The notes: generated from the sequence alone by a model not told the origin. A stretch of 64,000 nt of DNA from Acanthococcus lagerstroemiae (GCA_031841125.1 CM063111.1:37336955-37400954), one strand, 5' to 3'. Positions 1 to 10,036 are shown, counted from the stretch's first letter. Translations and numbers: made by a program.

Positions 1-425
1 GATATTATTTTGACTCCGAGTGTAAAATTTAGCCACTTGATAAAGGGTTTAGGGTCAGCATTTTCGGTTATTACAAATGGGTATCGTTTGGTACATTTGT
101 AAAATCGTCGAATCCGCCTTTAGTACTTTAACCTAAATTGAAAATTTGGACACTTTCTATGGAGGGGGAGGAGGGCATTGTGATTTAAAAAAACATTTTC
201 AGAACCTAAAATATGGGTATTAGTTCTCAAGTTTGTAGGATCGCTGAATTCGTTTTTGATATTATTATGACCCCAAATGTGAAATAGGGGCATTTCCTGG
301 TGTAGGGATTCGAGGTCAGAGTTTTCAGTCATTACAGTATGGATCATTTATAAATGCAATCATAAGGTACTTTGAGCTGGTTTTGGAAATTTTAGATTTT
401 CAACTCTCTGATACTTTCTGAATGG
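1..425. repeat. Two-copy tandem repeat, period about 257 bp, cut by the window edge
   Basis: The sequence beginning GATATTATTTTGACTCC at position 1 recurs as GATATTATTATGACCCC at 258, and later landmarks (GTCAG..TTTTC..TCATTACA, ACTTTCT..ATGGAG) recur in the same order. The copies are diverged. No coding frame is convincing. A related stretch lies near 7690-7760. The array probably continues left of the window. Confidence 0.6.
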
Positions 426-510
426 AGACAATTACAACTACCAAATTTCAACATAAAGAAATCAACCGGCGGGACCGGACTGAACGTATACTGCAAACCG
501 TTCGACAGCA

Positions 511-1004
511 GGGAGAGAAAACACGATTTGGAGAGTGTTTCCGGCTCCAACAACTCGGACTCGGGCATCAGCTCGCCCGGCAGCGAAGACATATCAAAAG
601 GCGACTTTGGTGAGCCGAGCAGAAGTCAAAACGACGAGACGAAGAAAAAGCCCAGATCGAAGAAATCAAACAAAGCGAAAACCAAGCCTGAGGAGACGAA
701 ACCGTCCGTGTGCAGTCAGCCCGCCAAAAAGTCGAATCAAACCGCCAAACCAGTCGCTCGAAAAGAGCCGAAGAAGAGGAGCGAAGAGGACGAATCCAAG
801 AAGGAGGCTCCCAAATGCGCGTTGAAAAACGAGGCTCGCCCGAAGAAGAGTAAAATCGAAGCTGTCAGCGTCCCGGCCAAAACCAAGTCTGAGAAGAAGA
901 AGAAGGAGGCTCGAAAGAAGAAGACGAAGCCTGAAGCTGCACGGAGAACAAAGTTCAGTAGAAAATACCCCGAATATTTCAGTGTAACATGGACAGAATT
1001 TTAA
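511..1004 (+). CDS. Terminal exon of a lysine-rich, probably nuclear or disordered protein (unrecognised)
   Basis: The frame is open through this stretch and ends with a stop at 1002-1004. I placed the exon start after the AG at 509-510, but the frame is also open further upstream, so the 5' edge is uncertain. The translated part begins with acidic/serine residues including DSGISSPGSED, then becomes extremely lysine-rich (KKPRSKK, KKSKIEA, EKKKKEARKKK). DSGIS-S matches the DSGxxS phosphodegron read by beta-TrCP/Slimb ligases; that match is seen, its function is inferred. GC content is clearly higher than in the flanks, as in other host exons here. An AATAAA lies just downstream at 1026-1031. 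I do not recognise the family. The last 15 or so residues lie in AT-rich sequence and may be read-through beyond the original exon. Confidence 0.55.
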
Positions 1005-1025
1005 TCCAGCATTTTTAACCCACAA

Positions 1026-1031
1026 AATAAA
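1026..1031 (+). terminator. Poly(A) signal AATAAA
   Basis: Canonical hexamer 22 bases after the stop of the lysine-rich exon, on the same strand. It fits the end of that transcript. Confidence 0.5.
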
Positions 1032-1040
1032 GTAAAAATT

Positions 1041-1612
1041 ACCGAACAGTCCAGCAAAATAATGAACGTCATTTCACTGAAATGTTTGTATGCTTTTACA
1101 AAAGTGTTACGTATTTAACACTATAGCAGTGAGAGTGAAATACACCAATATAGCTTAGCAATTATTACCGAACTGTCTGCAGAGCGGTTGCAATCGTACT
1201 GCCCCTATTACTTTATTCGTACACGATTTTTTACCGAACTGTAGAGCGTAAAGTAGTGAAACGTGGTGCCTTTTTTACTTTTTTGTTATGATTTATATAG
1301 GGAACTGTTAGTTTAGTTGACTGTACTCTTCAATACTATTCCTCGTATAGCTCAATATATTTCTCCGAACTGTTTTGTAAAAATTGCTGTTCACGTTGGA
1401 AACTATGCGCTTTGAAATTTCAATATTATTTCTTGTATAGCTCAATATATTTCTACGAACTGTTTTATAAAAATTGCTGTTCACGTTGGAAACTATGCGC
1501 TTTGAAATTTCAATATTATTTCTTGTATAGCTCAATATATTTCTCCGAACTATTTTGTAAGAATTGCTTTTCACGCTTGGAGCTGTGCGCTTTGAAATTT
1601 CGACAAAATGTA
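1041..1612. repeat. Subterminal-type repeats: reiterated CCGAACTG motif and a 90-bp direct repeat
   Basis: The motif (T)ACCGAACTG or a close variant occurs near 1042, 1168, 1233, 1299, 1365, 1454 and 1543. From about 1340 to 1612 a unit of roughly 90 bp (ATTTCTTGTATAGCTCAATA ... TTCACGTTGGAAACTATGCG) is repeated about three times with few changes. It lies directly beyond the 3' end of the transposase-like ORF. Reiterated short motifs near an element end are typical of CACTA-type and other large DNA transposons (family knowledge). The motif recurs in inverted orientation near 23430-23830. Confidence 0.65.
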
Positions 1613-1907
1613 GGTACTGGTTTCTCGCTAATCGCTTGCCTGTCTTGGATTTTAGGGCCAAACTCAAACACTTCTAAATTTTTCATTAATTACTAATAAT
1701 AACTTGAGATACAATAATACACTGATCGGCATACTGAACATAAAACAAATTTATTAGGATAGGTAATCATAATCGTTAAAAAGAATAATTAACAAACAAA
1801 ATGAGAGTATAATTAATTAATTAGAAAAACAACACATGATTACACCTTAGAAGAGAACGGTCTTACATGTCTGTATTACATATAATAAAATATTAATTGG
1901 GCAAACC
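1613..1907. other. AT-rich stretch, no gene seen
   Basis: Very AT-rich sequence between the 90-bp repeats and the transposase-like ORF. It probably contains the 3' untranslated region of the minus-strand ORF. No structure or coding frame stands out. Confidence 0.5.
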
Positions 1908-4376
1908 TTAGATAATCGATTTCTTTGGAGCATAGGTTTGCCCATTTAATGATATTTTATAAGTGAAAGAACACTCATACAGATCCTTCACGTGTAAGAC
2001 CGTAACCCTACCTAAACTAAGGACTTGGAAGGCGTCCAGGTGTTCGTCATATAGATAAACTATAGCTTGGCCAAAAATAAGAACAGAATTGTCTGATTCT
2101 TGTATTAAAATTTTGTGCACCAAAAATAATTCCACATCTAGATCACTGGGTCTGACCAGTATAGATTTTTGAACTTTAATTTTGAAACCCAAAAAAGTTA
2201 AATGTTTTGTACTATAAACATATTGCTGGACGCCTTCCTCAATTTCATAATATTTAAGACCTGAAGGACCCAACTTGTAAGTGGGGTACAATGTTTCATT
2301 TTTCAACAGACGTTGACTGAATATTAATTGATTTTTAAAAGCAATAGTTTTACAAATATTGACCCGAGACGTCGTTGATTTGGCAATGACTTTATTGAAA
2401 TGATGTTTACTTTCGTACCTCATGCTTGAAAGACGACCTAGGGGACCCAGTCTTCTCATTATTCTAGCATAATGAGTAAGTAAATGATGCTTCACTACCA
2501 AATGTAGGCCTAATTCAGATGCTGTCGCAAGATATTCACTTACTAATGTACCAAAATAATCACACATTCCCACTTGAAACTGCTGGCTAAATACGATTTG
2601 AATGATTGGGCGAAGCTTCAATACAATTTGCCACAGATTATCGGAGGCAGGTACTCGGTCACCTATAATTAATGTTATGTTTTGCATCAAACAATACATC
2701 TCTGAGGCTGACAACGATAGTTTTTTTTTACTCAAATGGTTTCCATCAATACCAGGAGGTCTAGACCGTTTATCATTAAAATCGTATTCGTAGCTGTTTA
2801 TACGTTTGTTTAGATAATCTAATGAAAAATATTTCTTTGTGTACACGTAATCATGCAAAATGTAGCCCATATCGTACTTACAAACACCCTCCAAAATGTC
2901 GTGCATGGCATCAACACATCCGGCTTCAATAACATGAAAGTCAGGCACCAAATTGAATAACGATTCAGCTTTTATTCCTGTTTTACTAGAATCATTCAGT
3001 TGGATACACTCGTTATAATTTTCTATCGTCCTCAAAATGCACTCAATTTCATTGAAAATGTTCCCTAAATCAGCTTTGTTTATTAAGCAGAATCTGCAAG
3101 GGAAATTCGCCGAAAAACTCTCAATAAACCCCAATAACGAGTGTACCCCTAAGTTATCTCCAACAACTAATGCTAATTTGAAGTAAACTGTTACATCAGG
3201 ATCGTCGAATTTGATCCCCGTCGATTCCAAGAACGTGACCTCTTCTATCAATTTAGTAAGAATGTACTCATCTTTGGTCATCTTTCGATCTAAACAGTTG
3301 AAAAGAATAACTAAAAAAATGTTTTCGATTTTTGCTTGAAATTCCACTGGAAGAGTCGGTACGGAACAATAAATGCCCCCCAATTTGTTAACCCCAGCGT
3401 GTGAACCCAAAGGATTATTTACCTCGAACTCGTCAAAGTAAATAATCAAAGGCATCACACGTTCATTATTACTATAATTTTTATTTTTAATTAGACCTTG
3501 CCAATACTCTCCCTGTATGAAATTTGATAAAACATTGGAATTTCGAGTGTCTGTAGTAAGCTGATCCATAAAAAATAAAGTTCGAGGAAGTACATCATTT
3601 AATTCGAAGAAGCTTTTCAGGGTTTCTCTTAAGGGAATAAACTGCGCTTTAAGGGTGACCGGAACTTCTTTCTGAACGCCTCCTTCTACCCGATAATCCT
3701 TCCTTTCTCCTATTGTAGAAGATACAGGTTTAGTAAATTTTCCATACTTGGTTAAAAATTGTAACTGCTTATACTTTGAAGGGTAAGACTCAAACGAATT
3801 AGAGAATGATTTTAATAATTCATTAATCTTGTGAGCAGATTGTTTAGAAATATTACTTGAAGAAATAGTATCAGAAATTAATTTTTCCAAAAATTTGAAA
3901 GATTCACCTTGCAGAAAGTTTTTGGAAAACACGTTTATTACATCTGCCACTCGTTTTCCATTTATATCCACAAACCCAAAAAGTTCGGAAAAAGTCATCA
4001 GTAAATCAGAATTTATTAGTTCCTGGAATGATTTTTGCGAATCACCCGTAGAATTACTTTTTGTCAATGAAGGAATGGATTCACAAGTAGGTATCGAGTC
4101 GTCAAAATTGTTCGGCTGGTCGTCTATATCCATCATATTACATTCACTAGATGAGCAAGGCTCGTTTACTTGTACAACGAATTTAGATTGTTGACCATGT
4201 TTTGCAGCTCTGTGTCTTTGAAACGACTCTATAGAATTGTAACGGTATTTCCCGGAGCAATTATCCTCTGAATGGCATTCATAAAAGGATGAGTGAGGGT
4301 GTACTAGACGTATATGCTGGATCAGCTCCTTATTGTTTTTGGAAGGCACAGAACAGATAAAACACTTATTTGACAT
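1908..4376 (-). CDS. C2H2 zinc-finger, RNase H-like transposase candidate (CACTA/EnSpm- or KDZ-like), 822 residues
   Basis: This is an intact 822-codon single-exon frame, by far the longest non-retroviral one in the window. The N terminus has two C2H2-type fingers: residues about 5-26 (CFICS...HIRLVH) and about 33-61 (YECHSEDNC...HRAAKH). Residues 62-200 are low in conserved features. The middle and C-terminal part carry motifs I associate with animal transposase-like proteins: VDAMHDILEGV near residue 490, RPPGIDG near 538, and KHHLLTHYARIMRRLGPL followed by MRYESKHHF near 625-660. The acidic residue in the MHD-type motif and the MRYE/KHH motif resemble the tnp2/EnSpm and Kyakuja-Dileera-Zisupton groups; that placement is from memory and uncertain. 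The ORF lies downstream of, and on the same strand as, the exons at 4917-5621, a pairing I have seen in other invertebrates. An intact frame suggests recent activity or selection. Confidence 0.7.
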   Translation of the reverse strand: MSNKCFICSVPSKNNKELIQHIRLVHPHSSFYECHSEDNCSGKYRYNSIESFQRHRAAKHGQQSKFVVQVNEPCSSSECNMMDIDDQPNNFDDSIPTCESIPSLTKSNSTGDSQKSFQELINSDLLMTFSELFGFVDINGKRVADVINVFSKNFLQGESFKFLEKLISDTISSSNISKQSAHKINELLKSFSNSFESYPSKYKQLQFLTKYGKFTKPVSSTIGERKDYRVEGGVQKEVPVTLKAQFIPLRETLKSFFELNDVLPRTLFFMDQLTTDTRNSNVLSNFIQGEYWQGLIKNKNYSNNERVMPLIIYFDEFEVNNPLGSHAGVNKLGGIYCSVPTLPVEFQAKIENIFLVILFNCLDRKMTKDEYILTKLIEEVTFLESTGIKFDDPDVTVYFKLALVVGDNLGVHSLLGFIESFSANFPCRFCLINKADLGNIFNEIECILRTIENYNECIQLNDSSKTGIKAESLFNLVPDFHVIEAGCVDAMHDILEGVCKYDMGYILHDYVYTKKYFSLDYLNKRINSYEYDFNDKRSRPPGIDGNHLSKKKLSLSASEMYCLMQNITLIIGDRVPASDNLWQIVLKLRPIIQIVFSQQFQVGMCDYFGTLVSEYLATASELGLHLVVKHHLLTHYARIMRRLGPLGRLSSMRYESKHHFNKVIAKSTTSRVNICKTIAFKNQLIFSQRLLKNETLYPTYKLGPSGLKYYEIEEGVQQYVYSTKHLTFLGFKIKVQKSILVRPSDLDVELFLVHKILIQESDNSVLIFGQAIVYLYDEHLDAFQVLSLGRVTVLHVKDLYECSFTYKISLNGQTYAPKKSII

Positions 4377-4916
4377 TTCAGGGAAGACGAGTTAGAGAAC
4401 TTGGAATTTTAAAAATGAAATGAATTACCCGTTACAATTTTACAGAATCCGAGTTCACAAGAAATTAGGTGCACACGACTCTCCTGGATTACACCAGCGA
4501 ATCAGTAATCACGTAATCGCTTCTTGCCTCGACAGAACTTTACCAGGAGTACTATTTTACAGATATTCTTTTATGCGCTTTAGTCTCACTAAAAAGATCA
4601 ACATGAAATACCACTTTTATATGTCGCTCAATTTTTTGAGTGTGTTGATGCACTTTATAAAATCTCAAGTTTAGATCAGGTTTGCGGCCGGTTCGAGCTA
4701 CCTTATGTATGAAGGACCGTGTAACTAAATAAAACTTATAATCATTAAAAACAGTAATTGGGGGAATTTTGAACTTATTATGCCGTCTACTCATACTTAT
4801 TAAACATAATGAGAAAAACTTATAGTAATAGTATTTGGAACGTTTCGAACAACTAAACAAATAAATGCTGAGATGAAACATAGAAATAAAAGATGAAAAA
4901 AACCTTCATTATTTAC
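4377..4916. other. Spacer between the transposase-like ORF and the next minus-strand exon
   Basis: AT-rich. A minus-strand frame of about 109 codons (4552-4881) crosses it, with a basic C-terminal part that could be a small exon. No splice sites decide this, so I do not call it. Confidence 0.3.
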
Positions 4917-5236
4917 CTCAGAACGCTCAAAAGCTCCTTCACACTAGCTACGCTATCTCGCGAGTTTTCTTGTATATCATATAAATATTGCTGCAGAAAT
5001 AGGTATATTTGCTCGCTTTCCTTTGGATATCTAACATCCAGAGCAAATATTACCTTGAACGTTAAATCTATAGCGTCTACGACGCTCACACACGCGTAAT
5101 GTATAGTATTTAAAACTACGTAACTTGCGATTCCCTCTGGCCCAACGACAAACAAAGGCACCGGTTGGAAAGTAGACTGTATCGTTTCTAAATATTGTCT
5201 CCGAGACTGAATACGTTCATCGATATCGGCAGGATT
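4917..5236 (-). CDS. Exon of an uncharacterised animal protein of transposon-associated (SAMD3-like) type
   Basis: On the minus strand a polypyrimidine/TGTAG acceptor precedes position 5236, and a donor (CTGAG then GTAAAT) follows 4917. The exon encodes 106 codons plus two bases. It contains VVGPEGIASYVVLNTIHYA, then VVDAIDLTFKVIFALD and YPKESEQIYLFLQQYLYDI. From family knowledge this order (VVG.., shared -V-ALD-.FK.., YPxxSEHIY.F.Q...Y) is the C-terminal end of uncharacterised proteins in cnidarians, fishes and insects, sometimes annotated as sterile-alpha-motif protein 3-like. Function is unknown. The phase matches the exon at 5337-5464 exactly (phase 0 to phase 0). The donor implies at least one more 3' exon, which I could not place. 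Confidence 0.65.
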
Positions 5237-5336
5237 CTACAATTATTTCAGATAAAACATATTTATCAATTTTGGAACCAGTCGAAGATGAATATGGGCG
5301 CATAATTCAGGAAAAATACATCACGAATAGGCTTAC

Positions 5337-5464
5337 ATCAACTTTCAGAAATAAGGATGATGTTCGTTCTGCTACAGTAGGCTTCCTGCTTTTGCCACCA
5401 ATGACCATCAGCTTACTTCTTATCAAATGAGGCAAAATCGATAGAATCAGGATAGCTTTTTGAT
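5337..5464 (-). CDS. Upstream exon of the same SAMD3-like-type protein
   Basis: Acceptor TCAATCTAG precedes 5464 and donor GTAAGCC follows 5337 (minus strand). It encodes LSILPHLIRSKLMVIGGKSR, then KPTVAERTSSLFLKVD. In this family a hydrophobic 'LLP.LL' segment followed by a lysine-rich KPT..E...F motif sits just before the C-terminal exon found at 4917-5236, which agrees. The exon needs one leftover base from the previous exon. Confidence 0.6.
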
Positions 5465-5547
5465 CTAGATTGAAAAATGACAATGTTTGTGAGAAAACAG
5501 TAGAGGTAATCAGGTTAGGATGGAATAAATATTATTTACAGAAGTAC

Positions 5548-5621
5548 CTCCATAAGCAACCTTAATAGAGCTGGCCAAGCTATATACGCTTCTTCCCGTT
5601 GAACATTTTTCATTACCAAAA
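5548..5621 (-). CDS. Possible small exon of the same gene
   Basis: Minus-strand acceptor (GTAAAACAG) and donor (GGAG then GTACTT) bound a 74-base stretch. Two frames are open through it. The frame that fits the next exon's phase gives a peptide containing STGRSVYSLASSIKVAYG; the other gives REEAYIAWPALLRLLM, which looks more like the family. The conflict may mean a small indel or a wrong donor. Confidence 0.35.
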
Positions 5622-5639
5622 CTGTTTTACGTCGGCGCA

Positions 5640-6098
5640 GAGCTGGTGTGAATATGCGCAAGTCCACTGAACTACTACATGTACAAATTATACGAAAAAA
5701 TTATGCAGGAGTAGTGGTAAGGTCCGCGAACTAATTTTCGTAGTTGTAATACCACAGTTCTACGTATCCGTAAAACGAATGTAAATTTCATAATTTGCGC
5801 TTATGAGCGTACAGTACCCGTGAATCCCGATTCAACGCCTACACAGCTGCCACCTGCCGTGTAAAGTTAAAAGATTTGTCGTTTCTGTTTGTGTTTACAA
5901 CTTTTAAAAATAACGATCAGTTCGACAGGTCGGCACGATTAACGTATAACGTTCGTCTTGTGTTATCTCTCTGAAACTACAAATTAATTATTTGTGAATA
6001 GGTAAGTTAATCTCAGTTACGTGTTATTATATTGTTTGGCATTTTTCGATTTATGGTACGCGGCATATATGTTGGTAATTCTTGGTGCTCCATTGCAG
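5640..6098 (+). promoter_or_regulatory. Probable promoter and 5' untranslated exon of a plus-strand gene
   Basis: A canonical donor (GAATAG then GTAAGTTAATC) sits at 6000/6001 and an acceptor (CATTGCAG) ends at 6098. So 5880-6000 is a plausible 5' untranslated exon followed by a 98-base intron. No TATA box is convincing. Confidence 0.35.
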
Positions 6099-6117
6099 AG
6101 ATGGATGGTAGAAAAAA

Positions 6118-6201
6118 ATGGACCAAGAGACGAGAAGAGAAGAATTGTATTACGATCCCAGAAGTGGAAAATTTATTAAACGGACTACTCGATCTTTACT
6201 G
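6118..6201 (+). CDS. First coding exon of a small unrecognised gene
   Basis: Frame starting at ATG 6118-6120 (in-frame TAG just upstream) and ending at a perfect donor (CTG then GTAAGT): 28 codons containing YYDPRSGKFIKR. It ends in phase 0 and joins the exon at 6346 in frame. An earlier ATG at 6101 opens another frame that also reads to the donor but stops inside the next exon, so I prefer 6118. I do not recognise the product, which is basic at this end. Confidence 0.45.
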
Positions 6202-6345
6202 GTAAGTTGCTAGATCCTATCTTAAGCGATTCTCATCACCCTATTAGAAAACTTCCAAAGTTTATTTTCATGTAAAATACCGGCACTTACATCATGTGTA
6301 TTCGTGAGACAAGTACCAATTTGAGGACATTTGGTTATATTATAG

Positions 6346-6411
6346 CATAACATTCCGGAAAGGAAGGAGCAGCCGACGACGAGCAATCTTCAAGTAAAAG
6401 AAATCGATGAG
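6346..6411 (+). CDS. Second coding exon of the same gene
   Basis: Acceptor ATTATAG precedes 6346 and donor GTGAGT follows 6411. It holds 22 codons (HNIPERKEQPTTSNLQ..), phase 0 at both ends. The frame also stays open past the donor to a stop near 6492, so intron retention is possible. Confidence 0.4.
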
Positions 6412-6452
6412 GTGAGTGAAAAACAATTTACTTATGAACATGGAGGGATGAG

Positions 6453-6532
6453 AAGAAATCCAAGAAGATATTATAACGACAGCATTCCGTGATAACGAGG
6501 ACGAACAAAACGATAATTCTATTTCCTCTTTG
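6453..6532 (+). CDS. Acidic exon, probably of the same gene, phase conflict upstream
   Basis: A frame rich in acidic residues (EEIQEDIITTAFRDNEDEQ) runs to a donor (TCTTTG then GTGAGC) at 6532/6533. Its acceptor would be one of two AG dinucleotides near 6452-6455, but both require one leftover base, whereas the exon at 6346-6411 leaves none. A frameshift, or a missed acceptor, would explain this. Confidence 0.35.
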
Positions 6533-6616
6533 GTGAGCACCTGTTGATATTTTCATGAACAAACACCGAGTGACAATAATACTTCTAGCTGATCTGTTTC
6601 TGTATAATTGAATTAG

Positions 6617-6673
6617 ATATACAGCGGTGTTGAAGCTGAGGAGGAGGAATCAAATAATACAGTGAACACAGCG
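6617..6673 (+). CDS. Acidic exon continuing the same gene
   Basis: Acceptor GAATTAG precedes 6617. The phase-0 frame encodes YSGVEAEEEESNNTVNTA, joining the previous exon in phase. The frame stops a few codons later near 6691 if not spliced. The gene model beyond this point is unclear. Confidence 0.35.
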
Positions 6674-6944
6674 GTATCGAATCACTGTTGCAGATGATCC
6701 TGTGAACCACAAATCGCGGAAGCTATATTGTCGAAGGTGACAGACAATTGAGGTGGACAAAAGTTTCATTCCACTGTATCGCCTTCCAGACTGGTAAGTT
6801 ACAGCTGAATCTAATTTTGAGTAAAGGTTACAGCGCGCAAATAGTTTTAAAAGCCCTGTTTGTATCTTACATTGAAGATTCACCTTTCAAGATATTAACA
6901 TTGGAAATTCTTCCTTCGTATGTTTATTTCTCACTGTGCTCTGG

Positions 6945-7184
6945 TATACAGAGACGAAACGACTTTCAGTTGGGGGGGGGGGGGAAGGAGAAGGAAAATT
7001 TGCAGACAAACATTTTTTACTTCTTTAACTAAAAATAAAATTTTTTTAAATTTGCCGATTTTTTAGTTAAAATATTTTTAATTGAAAAAAAAAAAAATAA
7101 ACAAAAAAACGAACCAACGTTCTTAGAAAATGAAAAATTCAAATGAACAGTTTCAAAATTTGCCAACTGCCAAATTATTGGAGG
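6945..7184. repeat. Dispersed repeat 'B' (G-run flanked, hAT-like ends)
   Basis: It begins with a CAGAGACGAAA-type end, then a long G run, then AAAATTTGC(A/C)GACAAA and T-rich sequence. The same order is found at 9782-10036, and inverted at 11483-11718. The ends of those copies (CAGAAACGAA.., CAGGGGCGAAACTATGG) are imperfect inverted repeats of one another, as in small non-autonomous hAT-type elements. No clear target duplication was found. Confidence 0.5.
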
Positions 7185-7437
7185 CACGGACGTACCGATA
7201 AGGGGGCAGGGGGCAACGGGAAAATTTATCATTGCAGTCAGGCGAGCTTTTTTTTTTTTTTTTTTTTTTTTGCTTTGATATTTGGGAATTGAGTTGAGAG
7301 GTTGGGAAAATCCAACAAGTCAAAAGGTTTTTCGTCTTTTGCATTGATAATTGGGAATTTTGAGTTGAGTCAGTTGGGACTTTCACAATTTCTACCCCCC
7401 CCCCTTCCATCAAGAAAAACTCTTCGGTACGTCCCTG
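7185..7437. mobile_element. Miniature TIR element (about 253 bp)
   Basis: The left end reads CACGGACGTACCGATAAG and the right end, reverse complemented, CAGGGACGTACCGAAGAG. The interior contains poly-T, a CAACAAGTCAAAAGG segment and C runs. A diverged partner in the opposite orientation starts at 44385 with CCAGGAACGTACCGAAGAA and shares interior words. No clear 8-bp target duplication is visible. Confidence 0.55.
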
Positions 7438-9124
7438 GACAACAGAACTCAGAATGGGATCCCAAAGTGGATAGACTATCGACATTAATTACTGACCTTA
7501 AGGGTAGTTGAATTGGAACATGCGCTAAATTTTGAATCTGATTCAAGCTTAAGAGACCCCATAAATCGAAATGGACGAGCACTAATTAGTTTTTACAAAT
7601 CGAGTAGACTATTGAAGTGGAGAGTTCTTACGATCTTAAATTCAAATTAACAGACTGTTTTTGAAAATGCTAAAAATTGCTGATTCATTTTCTTCATTAC
7701 AAACATCCTAATCTCTTGAGAAAGGGTTAAATCGTCAAATCCGAATTTTCACAAACAGCATATATGATTTTATAAAAAATGATTGTACTATCGAAGTGAA
7801 AGTTGTTTTATTTCCATTTTCTTGTTTGAGGTGGGGGGAGGGGGGCTGTTACAAATTTAGTAATGACCCTGGGACCTTTGATTGGACTTCATCATTCTTA
7901 GGTTAAGCAATTTTTGCGCGTAATGTTGAAGAGAAAATTCATTGAAGCTTGCATCTTTACCAGCCAACATTTGAAGTCCAAAGATTGACAAAAATTAATT
8001 GGCATTGAAAACCCAAGTAATCGATTGAAACAGCGACTATTGTAATTCCTAATTTTGGTTCGATTTCATAGTTTTTTGATTATTAAAGACTGGAATGTTC
8101 CCCTTATAATAACTCATACTTGGATAAATTTTGAAATTTTTCCTCCATTTTAAATTTTGGTAATTTGATGGTTATGAAAATGTTGAAAGATTAAATCAAG
8201 TTCGTTCAATTTCGACTCTCATTTTGGTGTTTGGGGCCTACCCTAGAGTCAATATCTAAAATTTATCGCGTTGATGGGCGACCTCTCCTCTCCCCTTCCC
8301 AATTTCGATATTTGATTCGGTTACCGGGAAGTCAATTTTAATCTCTTCTGGAGATCAGTTTTGGCCTTTGAAGCGTAAATCGGGAATCCAAGAGGAATCT
8401 GATGAAATTTTCAAATTCACCAACCCAGAAGATGCTAATATTTTATTCGATTTCTTAGAAATTACTTTTGAATTTTGGGGCCCAAATTGCAGTTTAATAA
8501 GAAAGCTCATAGAAGCTTTCGAATTCAGCGATGCAAAAAACTGCTCGTATTTTGATTCGTTACTCAATTTTCCAAGAATAGAAAACTCTAACAGTCAATT
8601 CCGGGTTGAAAGAAAAATCTTCTGGTGAAATTTTCGAAATCAACGACCCAAAAACTCCTATTTTAGTGATCTTTCCATAAAAAATTTCAAGTTTAGCTCT
8701 GGTCTTGCTTAATGGGAGCGATTTTTTTCCCCCCTCGAAAAAGAAACGAGACCTTGCCGTCAGAGATGCCGAATTAAGGGAAAACACTTTCATTCTTTTC
8801 CCATTCAGAATGGGCTCATCTTCATTCTTCGCGAAAAAGAAAAAATAGGAAAATGAGAATGAATGCATTCCTCAATTCAACGTCTCTACTTGCCTTTTGA
8901 AGACCCCAGTTTGTCCCACGTCGATCGGACTTTGGAATAAAAATGGGTGTGGGGATTATCATTTTACAGTTTGTATACAAATTAACGGTTAGTGTTTTTA
9001 CTCACTAACAAGGCGGGATTACCTGACTGGCCACAATATGCTAATTTTTTTTACCAACCCCAAAAATGTACGTAAAATAAATCCCACTTTATTCATTTTC
9101 AATTTTTCATCCCCCAATCACTTA
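7438..9124. other. AT-rich intron or intergenic DNA, no gene seen
   Basis: Short frames occur but none has splice support or recognisable composition. It includes short homopolymers and a segment (7680-7760) loosely like the repeat at the window's left edge. Confidence 0.5.
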
Positions 9125-9450
9125 CATTTGCTCAAATGAGCGTACCCTAATCTGGGAAGGTAAGCTGGAAGGATGTTAGGAATACTTGAGAGGAACACGC
9201 AACTTCCTTTACACATTAAGATGGTCGTTATTTACGCTTAGTGATATTTTTTTTTGAATGACTTTCTTCTGATTCGTCTCCTAAGTTGGTTCCAATAGAT
9301 TAAAAAAAAAAAACAACAAAAAACTACAAAGTTTCAGGTTAATCGGATGGGGAGGAATCCGTGCCACAAGCTCCCTTTCGTTTTTATGGGAAAAACACAT
9401 GTTGTTTCGACTTTTGTTTCAGACTAAATTTCCCTCCTATATTCACCAGG
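9125..9450. repeat. Dispersed repeat 'A', inverted copy at 11115-11440
   Basis: Words in order: GCGTACCCTAATCTGGGAAGG, AGGAACACGCAACTTCC, ACACATTAAGATGGTCGTTA, GATTCGTCTCCTAA, GGAATCCGTGCCACAAG, GGGAAAAACACAT. Their reverse complements occur in reverse order at 11115-11440 (CCAGGAGGGAAATTTGG ... ACTAGGGTATGCTC). Divergence is moderate. Confidence 0.65.
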
Positions 9451-9781
9451 ACCAAAGCCCGTAAATTGAACAATAGAACATTTGCTATCGGATTCATCTT
9501 GTGACGCTGGAAAATAAGTCTCCTGCTTTCAACTTTTAGAATTTAATAAAATGTTCAACTTTCTCAAATTTTAGGCTCTATGTCTAACAGAGAATCTAGT
9601 AAAAACAGAATAGTAACTGAAATTCGAAATTCAACGTTTGCTATCGACTTTCAAATTTTCGAAATGTCTTCCATGTTTCAGCTTTGTTTCAACCGTTCAG
9701 ATAACGTTCGATACTCAGCTTGAAACCTACCTTCGACTCTTGACTGACTAGTCTCTGACAGGAGTCCAGGGTATTCCATTT

Positions 9782-10036
9782 TCAGAAACGAAATTTGACT
9801 TTCAGTTTGAAAAGGTGGAGAAGAAAAATTTGCCGACAAATATTTTTTTAAACTAAAAATTCGCTGACAAAATGTTTAAAAAATTATAAACATGCCAAAT
9901 TTTTAATCGAAATATTTCTTAATTCAAAAAAACACAAACAAACAAACAGACATTCCTCAAAAATGAAAAAAGTTTGCCGACTGCAACATTATTGGGGGGG
10001 GGGGGTTCAACACCCACACCTCCATAGTTTCGCCCC
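9782..10036. repeat. Dispersed repeat 'B', second copy
   Basis: Runs from CAGAAACGAAATTTGACTTT to ATAGTTTCGCCCCTG with a G run and the TTTGCCGAC words of the copy at 6945-7184. The ends form an imperfect inverted repeat. See also 11483-11718. Confidence 0.5.

Noticed and set aside
666..1025. Minus-strand 119-codon leucine/arginine-rich frame
   Set aside because: Antisense of the lysine-rich exon; composition is the complement of AAG/GAG codons.
6101..6201. Alternative start ATG at 6101 (frame reading KKWTKRREEKNC)
   Set aside because: It stops inside the next exon; the frame from 6118 continues through it.
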